A stretch of DNA of 64,000 bases from Cellulomonas sp. IC4_254 (GTDB taxonomy: Bacteria > Actinomycetota > Actinomycetes > Actinomycetales > Cellulomonadaceae), in assembly GCF_011603975.1 (NCBI RefSeq), contig NZ_JAANNB010000001.1, positions 1 to 64,000 of the forward strand, read 5' to 3'. The position numbers and the translations under genes are program-made. Of this stretch, positions 8,558-18,069 are shown in pieces. A model generated the notes under the pieces. That model was not told the DNA's origin. It was given only the letters and a program-made list of their open reading frames with translations, and searched no databases. Positions within the stretch are counted from its first letter, which is position 1. Each line of letters opens with the position of its first letter.

Positions 8558-9676
8558 GTGGCGGCCGATGAGCCGGACGTGAGCTCACCGCCTTGTCATA
8601 CCGACCCAAGCCCACGTCAGGCCGGCCGACCCCCCGCGGTCGTACGCCTGGTCGCGCGCACGCCCGCGTGGTTGCTCGTGGGAGGTACCGCGGCCGCCGC
8701 TGGTCGGCTCCTCCTGGTGTTCTGCGGCGGCTTCGTCGTGGTGGCGGCGCTGTACGTCGGGATCGACCGGAACGAACAGCTCATGCTCGTCGCCGCCTCG
8801 GCGTTCATGTTCCTGCTCCTCGTCGTGAGCCTGCGGGTGCCGTGGCACCGGTTCCCGTGGGGCACGATCGCCTTCCCCGTCTCCGTGCTGCTTGCACTCG
8901 CGGTGCTGGCTCACGTCACGGCGGAGGTCACGTTTGCCTTCGTCAGCCTGATCCCGCTGACTTTCGTCTACGTAGGGCTCTTCCACCCGGGGCGGGCCGC
9001 GCTCGTCGTCCTCCCCGTCGCGTGGTGGTCGTACATCGCGATGGTCCCGATCTTCGACAGCATGGCTGCGATCCGCCTGACCGGGTACGGCATCGTGTGG
9101 TGGGCCACCGCCCAGGTCCTCGCGGTCACGATGGCGCTCCAGCGGGACCTCCGGCGCCGGCTCGCCGACGACGCGCGGACCGACGTCCTCACCTCGCTCG
9201 GCAACCGCCGCGACCTCGAGGAGCGCCTGTCGCAGGCCCGTCCGGGCGACTGCCTGGTGATCGCGGACCTCGACCACTTCAAGCGGCTCAACGACACCCG
9301 GGGCCACGCCGCCGGCGACGCCGTCCTGGAGAAGTTCGGCGGCTACCTCGCCCAGCACATCCGCCGGCGCGACTACGCCGCGCGGTACGGCGGTGAGGAG
9401 TTCGTCCTGATCCTGCCGCGCACGGAACCGGTCCAGGCGGCCACCATGCTCCGTGCCCTGCGCACGGAGTGGGCCGAGCAGGCCACCGGGGTCACCTTCT
9501 CCGCCGGGATCGCCGTCGTCACGCAGGGCACCCCTCCTGGGAGCGCGCTCGCCGCCGCCGACATCGCCCTCTACCGCGCGAAGGACGCCGGTCGGGACCA
9601 GATCCGTATCGCCGGCACACCGATCGGGGGGACCCACCTGTCGGCAGCGGCCGGCACGCGGTCGGACGACACCTGA
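8558..9676 (+). CDS. Membrane-bound diguanylate cyclase (GGDEF)
   Basis: Makes cyclic di-GMP from two GTP. The N-terminal ~180 residues hold about five or six hydrophobic segments with no recognised sensor domain; a short helix leads to the GGDEF domain (about 200-355). The active motif is intact as GGEEF at 278-282, and RRRD five residues before it is a canonical RxxD inhibitory site, so the enzyme should be active and product-inhibited. I start at GTG 8558 because AGGAGG sits 4 bases upstream; GTG 8579 is an alternative. No EAL or HD-GYP partner lies nearby. Confidence 0.9.
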   Translation: MAADEPDVSSPPCHTDPSPRQAGRPPAVVRLVARTPAWLLVGGTAAAAGRLLLVFCGGFVVVAALYVGIDRNEQLMLVAASAFMFLLLVVSLRVPWHRFPWGTIAFPVSVLLALAVLAHVTAEVTFAFVSLIPLTFVYVGLFHPGRAALVVLPVAWWSYIAMVPIFDSMAAIRLTGYGIVWWATAQVLAVTMALQRDLRRRLADDARTDVLTSLGNRRDLEERLSQARPGDCLVIADLDHFKRLNDTRGHAAGDAVLEKFGGYLAQHIRRRDYAARYGGEEFVLILPRTEPVQAATMLRALRTEWAEQATGVTFSAGIAVVTQGTPPGSALAAADIALYRAKDAGRDQIRIAGTPIGGTHLSAAAGTRSDDT

Positions 9677-9736
9677 GCAGGGCGGGGTTCGCGCCGATCC
9701 AGCACTGGCATGACCGAGATCACGCATCGGTCCGAC

Positions 9737-9753
9737 ATACCCATGGGGGGTAT
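9737..9753. promoter_or_regulatory. CsoR-like operator before the MFS pump
   Basis: ATACCC (9737-9742) and GGGTAT (9748-9753) form a perfect inverted repeat with the centre ATGGG, about 60 bases before the transporter start. The form matches operators of CsoR/RcnR-family repressors (copper, sulfide or formaldehyde sensing). No csoR gene is in the window. Confidence 0.5.
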
Positions 9754-9813
9754 TAATGTAGCGGTCGAGGGGTACCCGTACGGGGTAGCCGAGAACGACC
9801 GGAAGGACCTGCC

Positions 9814-11259
9814 ATGGCCCGCGACGCCGCCCGCGCCGCCTCGAACAGCCTGCGTGCGTCACGATCGCTCACCTGGGCACTCCTGGTCATCGCGACCGCC
9901 CAGCTGATGATGGTGCTCGACGACACCGTCGCCAACGTGGCGCTGCCGAGCGTGCAGGCCGACCTGGAGGTCTCCGAGGCCGCGCTCCCGTGGGTGATCA
10001 ACGCGTACGTGCTCGCCTTCGGTGGCCTGCTGCTCCTGGGAGGGCGTGCGGGCGACGTGTTCGGCCGCCGGCGGGTCCTGCGTACCGGCCTCGTCGTGTT
10101 CACCGTGGCGTCGGTCGTGGGTGGCCTCGCACCGGGGATCGAGCTGCTGGTCATCGCCCGGGCGGTCCAGGGCGTGGGAGCCGCCCTCGTGGCGCCGAAC
10201 GCTCTGGCGCTCATCGCGACGACCTTCCCGGAAGGCAAGCCGCGCAACAAGGCGGTCGCGGTCTACGGTGCGATGTCCGCCCTCGGCATCATCGGGGGCG
10301 TCCTGCTCGGCGGCGTCCTGACGAGCGCGCTGTCCTGGCGGTGGGTGCTGCTCGTCAACCTGCCGATCGGCGTGGCCGTCCTGGCCGGCACGCGAGTCCT
10401 GCGCGACGCCCCCCGCGGCACCAGCCGTGTCGACGTGCTCAGCGCCGTCGGGGCCACGGGGAGCTTCGCCGCGCTCGCCTACGGCTTCACCCGCGCCGGG
10501 GCGAGCGGGTGGACCGACCCCGTCACCCTTGTCGCCTTCGGCGTCGCGGTCCTGCTGCTCGTCGCCTTCATCGCGCGGCAGTCGATCAGCAGCAGCCCGC
10601 TCCTGCCGTTGCGTCTGCTCACGGACCGCAACAGGGCCGGTGCGTACGTCGGGGTGCTCATCATCGGCGCCGGCCTCATGGGGACGTTCTACCTCGCGAC
10701 GTTGTTCATGCAGCAGGTCCTGCAGTTCGGCCCCTTCCAGGCCGGCGTGGCGGCCCTCCCGTTCGGGTTCGGCATCGTGATCGCCTCGGCAGTCGCGGCC
10801 AAGCTCGCAGGGAAGCTCCCCCCGCGCGCGGTGTCCGTGCCCGGGTTCGTCCTGGCCGCAGGGGGTGCGTTCTGGCTGTCCTCGCTGGAGTCAGGTTCCT
10901 CGTACCTCGACCACCTGATGATTCCGCTGTTCCTGTGCTCTGCCGGGCTCGGCCTGGCCTTCGTGCCCATGACGCTCACCGTGGTGCACGGCGTCGTCGA
11001 GCGGGAGACCGGCGTCGCCTCAGCCGTCATGAACACCGCCCAGCAGATCGGGGCGGCTCTCGGCCTCGCCGTCCTCACCGTCGTCGCCACCACCGCATCG
11101 GCGGCGGGGTCCGCCGACCGCGCCACGGCGGACGCCCTCAGCGACGGATACGCCGCGGCCTACCTCGCGGCGGCCGTCATGTTCCTCGCCGGCGCCATCA
11201 TCACGGCCTTGACAGTCACCACCAGGAACCACCAGGGCACGCGCGCTCCCTCGGCGTGA
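9814..11259 (+). CDS. MFS efflux transporter, DHA2 (EmrB/QacA) family
   Basis: A 481-residue inner-membrane drug/proton antiporter with about 14 hydrophobic segments, the DHA2 topology. Signature pieces are LDDTVANVALPSVQADL in helix 1, the motif A loop GGRAGDVFGRRRVL, and the motif C region SALGIIGGVLLGGVLT. The ATG at 9814 follows GGAAGGA. No TetR or MarR gene is adjacent, which is unusual for this family; instead a CsoR-like palindrome lies 60 bases upstream. The exported compound cannot be deduced. Confidence 0.93.
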   Translation: MARDAARAASNSLRASRSLTWALLVIATAQLMMVLDDTVANVALPSVQADLEVSEAALPWVINAYVLAFGGLLLLGGRAGDVFGRRRVLRTGLVVFTVASVVGGLAPGIELLVIARAVQGVGAALVAPNALALIATTFPEGKPRNKAVAVYGAMSALGIIGGVLLGGVLTSALSWRWVLLVNLPIGVAVLAGTRVLRDAPRGTSRVDVLSAVGATGSFAALAYGFTRAGASGWTDPVTLVAFGVAVLLLVAFIARQSISSSPLLPLRLLTDRNRAGAYVGVLIIGAGLMGTFYLATLFMQQVLQFGPFQAGVAALPFGFGIVIASAVAAKLAGKLPPRAVSVPGFVLAAGGAFWLSSLESGSSYLDHLMIPLFLCSAGLGLAFVPMTLTVVHGVVERETGVASAVMNTAQQIGAALGLAVLTVVATTASAAGSADRATADALSDGYAAAYLAAAVMFLAGAIITALTVTTRNHQGTRAPSA

Positions 11260-11322
11260 CGCCTGGCGAGGTGGAGCCGCCCCGCGCCTCGCAGAACCAA
11301 CGCGTCCCGGGCCACCGTCCGG

Positions 11323-12231
11323 TCACCAGACCCGGGCGCACGCCTCCAGCCGGCGCCGCACGAGGTCGACGTGCGGGTTGGCGTCGGCACCGGGCCGCTC
11401 GACGAGGAACAGGGTGTTCAGCGGCGGCTCGGGCGGGGTGAGCAGGGGGACCAGCCGCCCTTCGGCCAGATGGTCCGCGCACAGCGACGCGGGCAGCACG
11501 CTGCACCCCGCCCCCGCCACGACCGCGGCCTGGACCGCGTGCAGGTTCGGCACGGTGAGCGCGGCGGGTGCGTCCAGCACGCGTCCGAGCACCTGCCGCC
11601 AGTACCGGCGCACGATCGGGAGGTCGTCGGCGTAGGTCACCAGCGGCACCGCCCTCAGGTCGTCAGGACCGGGCGGGGCAGGCAGGCGTGCCGCCCAGGC
11701 CGGAGCCGCGACGAGCACGTACTCCTCGTCCGTGAGCGGGGACGACCGCAGCGCGCGCCCTCGCGGGCGGCGCGTGGTGATCACGAGGTCGTGGGCTCCC
11801 GACCGCAGGCCCTCGACGAGCGGTTCGCTGAGGCCCTGCGAGACCCGGAGCTCCACACCGTCGGCCACCAGGTCGGCGAGGGCGGGCAGCACGCGCGCGC
11901 ACAGCAGCTCGGAGGGGCCCGCGATCCGCACGGGTCGTCCCGCACCGCTCAGCCCGCCCCCGCCGATCGCCACCAGCGCGTCGAGGGGTGCGGCGAGCCG
12001 GGCCGCCAGGTCGTGCGCGGGCGGGGTGGGTTCCACCCCGCGGGGCAGGCGCTCGAACAGCGTCGCGCCTGTCTGCTGCTCCAGCGCCCGCACCTGCGTC
12101 GTGACGGTGGGCTGCGCCAGGCCGAGCCGCGCCGCGGCAGCCGTGAAGCTGCCCGCGCGGTACACCGCGAGGAACGTGCGCAGGAGATTCAGGTCGGTGC
12201 TCGCCGCGCCCGGCCTCTCGTGCGAGGTCAT
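11323..12231 (-). CDS. LysR-family transcriptional regulator (paralogue of the one at 38331)
   Basis: A 302-residue regulator with the N-terminal winged helix-turn-helix (about 13-72; LNLLRTFLAVYRAGSFTAAA, then QPTVTTQVRALE) and a substrate-binding C-terminal half. It ends convergently with the MFS pump and lies 40 bases downstream of the SRPBCC gene on the same strand. It resembles the LysR at 38331-39287 along its whole length (shared RTFLAVYRAGS, RGVEPT, EEYVLVAAPAW/EDYVLVAAPAW and IVRRYWR/IIRRYWR), so the two are paralogues. The target is unknown. Confidence 0.93.
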   Translation of the reverse strand: MTSHERPGAASTDLNLLRTFLAVYRAGSFTAAAARLGLAQPTVTTQVRALEQQTGATLFERLPRGVEPTPPAHDLAARLAAPLDALVAIGGGGLSGAGRPVRIAGPSELLCARVLPALADLVADGVELRVSQGLSEPLVEGLRSGAHDLVITTRRPRGRALRSSPLTDEEYVLVAAPAWAARLPAPPGPDDLRAVPLVTYADDLPIVRRYWRQVLGRVLDAPAALTVPNLHAVQAAVVAGAGCSVLPASLCADHLAEGRLVPLLTPPEPPLNTLFLVERPGADANPHVDLVRRRLEACARVW

Positions 12232-12271
12232 GCGTGCATGGTAGGAGCCGCCCGCCCGCTGCGGGTCGCGC

Positions 12272-12799
12272 TCAGGTCGCCGACGACGCCGAGCTGGCGG
12301 CGACGAGACCGTCGAGCCATGCCTGGTGCCCGTTGAGCATCGGGTTCGGGCGCTCCGCGGCCAGGGCGGCGGCCGGGGCGCCGATCTGGGTCTCCTGGGT
12401 CAGGATGCGCACGCGCCCGCCGGGCAGGTCCTCGACGAGCCAGGCGTGGAGCACGTCCAGGCGGTCCTGCGGCTCCCCGTCCTGCCGAGCGGTCCAGGAC
12501 AGGCGGCCTGCGGTCCCCGCGGCGGGCGGGACCAGCTCGACGACGCGCGCCTCGAGGGGCGGGAACCCGAACGTGCCGAAGCGGAATTCCAGGCCGTCGG
12601 TCAGCACCGGCCCACCACCGGAAGGGAACGAGATGCCGTCCACGTTGTCGTAGTAGGACCGCCACCTCGCCGTGTCCGTCAGGAACGGCCACACGTCGGC
12701 CGCGGCGAGCCCTCGGACGACGACCTCGTTCGACACGAAGTTGTCCCCGGTACCCGGCAGGTAGCGGTCGGGCCAGGTGATGGCACTCTGCGTGGTCAT
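12272..12799 (-). CDS. SRPBCC (START-like) family protein
   Basis: A 175-residue polyketide-cyclase/START-fold protein with a hydrophobic cavity (about 20-150). VWPFLTDTARWRSYYDNVDG and the later strand pattern ending in ILTQETQIG are typical of the AHA1/CoxG-like group that binds small hydrophobic molecules. I start at ATG 12799 because GAGAGG precedes it, although the frame continues upstream. It precedes the LysR gene with a 40-base gap and may share its transcript. Function unknown beyond the fold. Confidence 0.8.
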   Translation of the reverse strand: MTTQSAITWPDRYLPGTGDNFVSNEVVVRGLAAADVWPFLTDTARWRSYYDNVDGISFPSGGGPVLTDGLEFRFGTFGFPPLEARVVELVPPAAGTAGRLSWTARQDGEPQDRLDVLHAWLVEDLPGGRVRILTQETQIGAPAAALAAERPNPMLNGHQAWLDGLVAASSASSAT

Positions 12800-12924
12800 G
12801 GTGGTCTGCCTCTCGTCGACGCCCGGCGTCCCCGGGCCGCCAGCCAGGCTAGGCGTCCTCGTCATCGGGCCACCAATAGCTGCGGGCATCGAACGCATAG
12901 CGTATGTGATGGCTCACCCGACGG

Positions 12925-14430
12925 TCAGCCGGCCGTCCCCGGCTCCTGCACCGGCGAGGCGGGCGCGTGCCGGTCCAGGAACGCGTACACCTCCCGCGCG
13001 TCCACGCCGGGGAACGTCCCCGCGGGCAGGGCCGAGAACACCTGCTGGTGGATGCGGGCGCTGGGCCAGGACGCGTGGCGCCACCGCGCGACCGCGGAGG
13101 CCGGGGGGCGCCGGCAGCACGACTCGTCGGGGCAGGTCGAGCGGTGGCGCACCGCGGTGTCCCGCCCGCGGAACCAGGTCGCGGACGAGAACGGCACACC
13201 GACCGCGAGCGCGATCTGCCCGGTGGCACCCGACCCTGTCTGCGTGGAGCACCAGAAGGTGCCCGCCGGCGTGTCGGTGTACTGGTAGGACTCCGAGGGC
13301 CGGTCGCGACGGGTCAGCGCGCGCCGGACGCCCCACGCCCGGCACACGGGCTGCCCCTCGATCGCGCCCGTCACGTCGACAGGCAGGGGCAGGCCGTCGT
13401 TGGCGTACGCCCGGTAGATGGCGCCGTCCCCGCCGATCCGCACGAAGTGCACCGGGATGCCGAGGTGGTGGGTCGCCAGGCTGGTGAACCGCTGCCCTGC
13501 CGCCTCGTGCGTCACCCCGAAGGCGTCGCGGAGGTCCTCGATGGCGAGGTCCTTCGCGCGCTTGCGCTCGTGCAGGTGCGCGACGACCGCGGTCTCGGGC
13601 AGCAGGCAGCACGACGCGAAATAGGTGATCTCCATCCGCTGGCGCAGGAACTCCTCGTAGGACGCCGGGCGCTCGTGCGCCAGCACCCGGTGCGCGATCG
13701 CCTGCAGCACGAGCGAGCGCAGGCCGTGCCCTCCCGGCGTCGAGGCGAGCGGGACGTAGATCCGGCCGTGGGTGAGGTCGGTCACGGTCCGGGTGGAGGC
13801 GGGCAGGTCCTCGACGTGGATGATCGTGAACCCGAGGCGTTCCGCCATGCGGGACACGGCGTGGTGCGTGAGCGCCCCCCCGGTGTAGCCGGCCCGACGC
13901 ACGAGGTCCTCGGCCAGCCGCTCGATGTCGGGGAGGTAGTTGTCGCGCGCCTGCCGCTCCAGGCGGATCTGCGTGTTGGCGCGACGGGCCTCCTCCGGCG
14001 TCGCCACCGCCTCGAGGTCCCGCCGTCGCAGCTCCTCGTGCAGGCCGACGAGCTGCTCGAGCACCGGCAGCGGCAGCGACCGGCCCGGCCGGACCACGGG
14101 CAGGGCGAGCCGTTCGAACCCGGGGACGCGCTGGGCCCGGTCGAGCGCGATCTCGAGCGCGGCGCGCCGCGAGGGCGGCGTTGGGTCGAGCAGGTCGGCG
14201 AGCGGCACGTCGAGCACCTCGGCGATGCCCCGGAGCAGCGCGAGCCTCGGCTCCCGCCGCCCGTTCTCGACGAGCGACAGGAGGCTGCCGGTGACCCCGA
14301 CGCGACGACCGAGGGCGTCGAGCGTCAGGCCGCGTGCCGTGCGGAGGTGCCGGACCCGACGCCCGAGCGTCAGGGCGTCGGGGCCGGCCGGGCGCGGGTC
14401 GGCGGGGCGCCGGCGGACGTCGTCAGCCAC
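12925..14430 (-). CDS. RamB/PrpR-type short-chain fatty acyl regulator
   Basis: A regulator of about 501 residues from the family of RamB (acetate metabolism, Corynebacterium) and PrpR (propionate, Mycobacterium). It has an N-terminal XRE helix-turn-helix, a central IrrE-like domain, and a C-terminal domain with clustered cysteines (FWCSTQTG, then [11 protein letters not shown]) that in PrpR bind an iron-sulfur cluster. The IrrE-like domain has AHRVLAHE where active metallopeptidases have HExxH, as is usual for this family. The start is uncertain: GTG 14430 (chosen) or TTG 14442. It is divergent from PEP carboxykinase with a palindrome in the gap, so control of gluconeogenesis by acyl-CoA status is likely. 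Confidence 0.88.
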   Translation of the reverse strand: MADDVRRRPADPRPAGPDALTLGRRVRHLRTARGLTLDALGRRVGVTGSLLSLVENGRREPRLALLRGIAEVLDVPLADLLDPTPPSRRAALEIALDRAQRVPGFERLALPVVRPGRSLPLPVLEQLVGLHEELRRRDLEAVATPEEARRANTQIRLERQARDNYLPDIERLAEDLVRRAGYTGGALTHHAVSRMAERLGFTIIHVEDLPASTRTVTDLTHGRIYVPLASTPGGHGLRSLVLQAIAHRVLAHERPASYEEFLRQRMEITYFASCCLLPETAVVAHLHERKRAKDLAIEDLRDAFGVTHEAAGQRFTSLATHHLGIPVHFVRIGGDGAIYRAYANDGLPLPVDVTGAIEGQPVCRAWGVRRALTRRDRPSESYQYTDTPAGTFWCSTQTGSGATGQIALAVGVPFSSATWFRGRDTAVRHRSTCPDESCCRRPPASAVARWRHASWPSARIHQQVFSALPAGTFPGVDAREVYAFLDRHAPASPVQEPGTAG

Positions 14431-14444
14431 GGACCTGACCAACC

Positions 14445-14466
14445 GTCAAGACGGCGCGTCCTTGAC
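14445..14466. promoter_or_regulatory. Inverted repeat between the RamB-type gene and PEP carboxykinase
   Basis: GTCAAG (14445-14450) and CTTGAC (14461-14466) form a perfect 6-bp inverted repeat with a 10-base spacer in the 121-base divergent gap. It is a candidate operator for the adjacent regulator; TTGACA within it may also serve as a -35 element for the kinase gene. Confidence 0.4.
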
Positions 14467-14551
14467 AGGTCGGGAGGGCGGCGGCCGCGCGGCGCTCGAC
14501 AGCACGATGGGGCGTGCGGGACCCCGACCCCCCGCGCAGAGGAGACCGGAC

Positions 14552-16468
14552 ATGAGCACCTTCACCGACGCGGCCGGCCCGCGGGGCGTCCGAACCCGGC
14601 GCCCGACGCCCGCCGACGTCGCCGCGGCGGCCGCGCGCGGGGACGTGCGCGCCTGGGTCGAGGCGGTGGCCGCTCTCACCGAGCCGGACGCCGTGGTGTG
14701 GTGCGACGGCTCCGCGTCCGAGCGCGCCCGGCTGCTCGACGCGATGGTGGGTGCCGGCACGCTCGTCCCCCTGGACCCCGGGCGCCGTCCCGGGTCTTAC
14801 CTGGCGCGGTCCGACCCCGACGACGTCGCCCGGGTCGAGTCGCGCACGTTCGTGTGCCCGAGCCGGCGGGCCGACGCCGGTCCGACCAACAACTGGCGCG
14901 ATCCGGCGGAGATGCGCACGGAGCTGGGCGAGGCGTTCGCCGGCAGCATGCGGGGCCGGACCCTGTACGTCGTGCCGTTCTCCATGGGCCCGGTCGGCAG
15001 CCGGCTGTCCCGGGTCGGGGTGCAGGTGACCGACTCCCCGTACGTCGTGGTGAGCATGGCGATGATGACCCGCGTGGGCACGGCCGTGCTCGACCGCGTC
15101 GCCGCCGGGGAGCCGTTCGTGCCCGCGGTGCACTCGGTCGGCGCGCCGCTGGTCGCCGGGGAGGACGACGTCCCGTGGCCGTGCAACGCGACCAAGTACA
15201 TCGTGCACTTCCCCGAGTCCCGCGAGATCTGGTCCTACGGCTCCGGGTACGGCGGCAACGCGCTGCTGGGCAAGAAGTGCTTCGCGCTGCGCATCGCGTC
15301 CGTCATCGGCCGCGACGAGGGATGGCTGGCCGAGCACATGCTGCTGCTGCGGCTGACGTCCCCGCAGGGCCGCCGGTACCACGTGGCCGCGGCCTTCCCG
15401 TCGGCGTGCGGAAAGACCAACCTCGCCATGCTGCACCCCACGCTGCGCGGCTGGCGGGTGGAGACCCTGGGGGACGACATCGCGTGGCTGCAGCCCGGCC
15501 CGGACGGGGCGCTGCGGGCGATCAACCCGGAGGCCGGGCTGTTCGGCGTGGCACCGGGTACGGGTCCCACGACGAACCCCGCCGCGGTGGAGATGCTCGC
15601 GCGCGACGTGATCTTCGCGAACGTGGCGCTCACCGACGAGGGCGACGTCTGGTGGGAGGGCCTCACCCCCGAGCCGCCCGCCCACCTCGTGGACTGGACC
15701 GGCGCGGACTGGACGCCGGCCGACGGTGCCGCCGGCCGCCCCGCCGCGCACCCCAACTCCCGGTTCACGGTGTCCGCCACCCGGTGCCCCACCCTGGCCG
15801 CGGACTGGGACGACCCCGAGGGCGTCGCCGTCGACGCGATCGTCCTCGGCGGACGTCGCGCGACGACCGTCCCGCTGGTGCTGCAGGCCGAGAGCTGGGA
15901 GCACGGCGTGCTCATGGGGGCGACCGTCGCGTCGGAGCGCACCGCGGCCGCCGAGGGCCAGGTCGGCGAGCTGCGGCGCGACCCGTTCGCGATGCTGCCG
16001 TTCTGCGGCTACGACATGGCGGACCACTGGGCCCACTGGCTGCGGGTCGGCGCCGCGCTGGACCCGGCGCGCCGGCCGCTGGTGTTCCAGGTGAACTGGT
16101 TCCGCACCGGTGCCGACGGCCGGTTCCTGTGGCCGGGGTTCGGCGAGAACGCGCGCGTGCTGGCGTGGGTCGCGGACCAGGTCGACAGGGCGCGGCTCGT
16201 CCGCACGGATGTCGGCGCCGTCCCGAGCCCGATCGGGCTGCTCCCGGCGCCCGGCGCCCTGGACACCGCGGGGCTCGCGATGGACGAGCGTGCGCTCGCC
16301 GAGCTGCTCGCCTTCGACCCCGGGGCGTGGCTCCGGGAGACCGAGCGGACCGAGGAGTTCTTCGGGCAGTTCGGGGACCGGGTGCCGGGGAGCCTGCGCG
16401 CGCAGGTCTCCCGGATGCGGGCGGCCCTCGCGGCCTCGGCGGGGTCCGGCGGCCACGGCGGTCAGTAG
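14552..16468 (+). CDS. pckG: Phosphoenolpyruvate carboxykinase (GTP)
   Basis: Converts oxaloacetate and GTP to phosphoenolpyruvate, GDP and CO2, the entry step of gluconeogenesis from TCA-cycle carbon. The 638-residue length is close to the family norm (about 600). The nucleotide-binding/active-site loop [12 protein letters not shown] (about 281-292) with its hyper-reactive Cys, the metal/GTP motif GDDIAWL, and [23 protein letters not shown] in the substrate region (given here in parts: [16 protein letters not shown], then NALLGKK) are all present. ATG 14552 follows AGAGGAGA. It is divergent from a RamB/PrpR-type regulator and its stop overlaps the stop of the convergent HpaI-type aldolase by 7 bases. 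Succinate from the neighbouring pathway would flow through it. Confidence 0.96.
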   Translation: MSTFTDAAGPRGVRTRRPTPADVAAAAARGDVRAWVEAVAALTEPDAVVWCDGSASERARLLDAMVGAGTLVPLDPGRRPGSYLARSDPDDVARVESRTFVCPSRRADAGPTNNWRDPAEMRTELGEAFAGSMRGRTLYVVPFSMGPVGSRLSRVGVQVTDSPYVVVSMAMMTRVGTAVLDRVAAGEPFVPAVHSVGAPLVAGEDDVPWPCNATKYIVHFPESREIWSYGSGYGGNALLGKKCFALRIASVIGRDEGWLAEHMLLLRLTSPQGRRYHVAAAFPSACGKTNLAMLHPTLRGWRVETLGDDIAWLQPGPDGALRAINPEAGLFGVAPGTGPTTNPAAVEMLARDVIFANVALTDEGDVWWEGLTPEPPAHLVDWTGADWTPADGAAGRPAAHPNSRFTVSATRCPTLAADWDDPEGVAVDAIVLGGRRATTVPLVLQAESWEHGVLMGATVASERTAAAEGQVGELRRDPFAMLPFCGYDMADHWAHWLRVGAALDPARRPLVFQVNWFRTGADGRFLWPGFGENARVLAWVADQVDRARLVRTDVGAVPSPIGLLPAPGALDTAGLAMDERALAELLAFDPGAWLRETERTEEFFGQFGDRVPGSLRAQVSRMRAALAASAGSGGHGGQ

Positions 16469-17262
16469 CCCGCGCGGGGCGGGGCGGCGCTCCCGGCGAA
16501 CCGGCCGGCGAGCGCCTCCGCCCCGCGCGCCAGCAGGGCGACGTCCGCGCCCACCAGGACGAACGACGCGCCGGCCGCGAGGTACGAGTCCGCCACCGCG
16601 GGGTCGAACGCGTTGACGCCGGCGGGTACCCCGGCCGCGTGCACCGACTGCAGGATCCGCAGCACCGCGGCGGTCACGTCGGGGTGCGTCTGCCGTCCGA
16701 GCAGGCCCATGGACGCCGCGAGGTCGGACGGACCGACGAAGACGGCGTCCACGCCGTCGACGGCCGCGATGTCGCCCGCCCTCGCCACCGCGTCGGCCGT
16801 CTCGACCTGCACCACCAGCGACACGTGCTCGTCCGCGCGCCCGAGGTAGCCGTCGACCGCGTTCCAGCGCGCCGCCCGCGCGAGCGCGGAGCCGACGCCA
16901 CGACCGCCCCGGGGTGGGTAGCGGACCGCCGCGACAGCCGCCCGGGCCTCCTCGGCGGAGCCCACCATCGGCACCATCACGTTCTGCGCGCCGAGGTCGA
17001 GCACCTGCTTGAGCACCACCGGGTCGTTGACCGGGACGCGCACCACCGGCGTGACGGGGTAGGCGGCGACCGCCTGCAGCTGGGCGAGGACCGATGGCAG
17101 GTCGTTGGGGCCGTGCTCCATGTCGACGAGCAGCCAGTCCAGCCCCCCGCCGGCGCAGATCTCGGCGACCAGGGGACTGCCGGAGCTGATCCACATGCCG
17201 GCCAGCGGGCGCCCGGCTCCGGCCAGCGCCTCGCGGAACGTCGGACTCAGACGAACCGGCAC
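16462..17262 (-). CDS. hpaI: HpaI-type 4-hydroxy-2-oxoheptanedioate / HpcH-family aldolase
   Basis: A 266-residue class II pyruvate aldolase of the HpcH/HpaI family, expected to split 4-hydroxy-2-oxoheptane-1,7-dioate to pyruvate and succinic semialdehyde. Seen are [12 protein letters not shown] with the metal-site Glu, the Arg/His catalytic region, ENVMVPMV-type strand (here QNVMVPMV) and [11 protein letters not shown], all family hallmarks. The GTG start at 17262 lies inside the end of the hpaH-type gene (16-base overlap), so the two are translationally coupled, with the hydratase first, in pathway order. Convergent stop overlap with PEP carboxykinase. Confidence 0.87.
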   Translation of the reverse strand: MPVRLSPTFREALAGAGRPLAGMWISSGSPLVAEICAGGGLDWLLVDMEHGPNDLPSVLAQLQAVAAYPVTPVVRVPVNDPVVLKQVLDLGAQNVMVPMVGSAEEARAAVAAVRYPPRGGRGVGSALARAARWNAVDGYLGRADEHVSLVVQVETADAVARAGDIAAVDGVDAVFVGPSDLAASMGLLGRQTHPDVTAAVLRILQSVHAAGVPAGVNAFDPAVADSYLAAGASFVLVGADVALLARGAEALAGRFAGSAAPPRAGY

Positions 17263-18032
17263 GAGATCACCCCGAGGGGCCCGTAGTCGCACAGCACGCT
17301 GTCGCCGCGCGAGACCCAGACGGGGCGGGTGAACGAACCGGCGAGCACGGTCTCTCCCGCCTCGATCCGCGCGCCGTGCTGGTGCAGCTTCTGGGCCAGC
17401 CACGCGACGCCCGTCGCCGGATGGTTGAGCACGCCGGCCGCGACCCCCGTCTCCTCGATGGTCTCGTTGCGGTACAGCAGGGCGGAGACCCAGCGCAGGT
17501 CCACGTCGCCGGGTGCCGTCGGGGTGCCGCCCAGCACCACGCCGCCGTAGGCGGCGTTGTCCGCGATGGTGTCGACGATCGTGCGGCCCTCCAGCTCGAT
17601 CCTCGAGTCGAGGATCTCCAGCGCGGGCGTCACGTGGTCGGTGGCGCGCAGCACGTCGAACACGGTGCAGCGCGGACCCTCGAGCGGGGCGCGCAGGACG
17701 AAGGCGAGCTCGACCTCGATCCGGACGTTCGAGTAGGCGTCGAACGGGATGAGCGCCCCGCTGTCCCACACCGTGTCGTCGAACATCACCCCGTAGTCCG
17801 GCTCGGTGATCCCGGTCGCCGCCTGCATCGCCCGCGACGTCAGCCCGATCTTGCGTCCGACGACGCGCCGGCCGGCGGCGATGTTTTTGTCCCGCCACAC
17901 GTTCTGGATCGCGTAGGAGTCCTCGACCGTGGCCTCGGGATAGCGCGCGGTGATGCGCGGGATCACACCGCGGGCGCGCTCCGCCGCCGCGAGCTCCTCG
18001 GCGATCGCGGTGATCGTGTCGGCGGTCAGCAT
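17247..18032 (-). CDS. hpaH: HpaH-type 2-oxo-hept-3-ene-1,7-dioate hydratase
   Basis: A 261-residue hydratase of the 2-keto-4-pentenoate hydratase (MhpD/HpaH) branch of the FAH superfamily, adding water to the oxo-ene-dioate formed in homoprotocatechuate meta-cleavage. GRKIGLTSRAMQ near the N-terminus, EPDYGVMFDD, the metal-binding IEVELAFVL strand and ALEILDSRIE are the family markers. ATG 18032 follows GAGGAG. It sits between the GntR gene (37-base gap) and the aldolase gene it overlaps. Assignment to HpaH over MhpD rests on neighbours. Confidence 0.85.
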   Translation of the reverse strand: MLTADTITAIAEELAAAERARGVIPRITARYPEATVEDSYAIQNVWRDKNIAAGRRVVGRKIGLTSRAMQAATGITEPDYGVMFDDTVWDSGALIPFDAYSNVRIEVELAFVLRAPLEGPRCTVFDVLRATDHVTPALEILDSRIELEGRTIVDTIADNAAYGGVVLGGTPTAPGDVDLRWVSALLYRNETIEETGVAAGVLNHPATGVAWLAQKLHQHGARIEAGETVLAGSFTRPVWVSRGDSVLCDYGPLGVISCRFV

Positions 18033-18069
18033 GCAGGCTCCTCGAGGGGGGACGGGGGGGTCGTCGCCC

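Noticed and set aside
5064-9862. Very long open frames opposite the hydrolase, MmyB, SDR and GGDEF genes
   Set aside because: They are antisense or shifted shadows of well-supported genes and lack motifs and ribosome sites.
12925-14430. Active ImmA/IrrE metallopeptidase in the RamB-type regulator
   Set aside because: The HExxH motif is absent (AHRVLAHE), as is normal for this regulator family, so proteolytic activity is not claimed.
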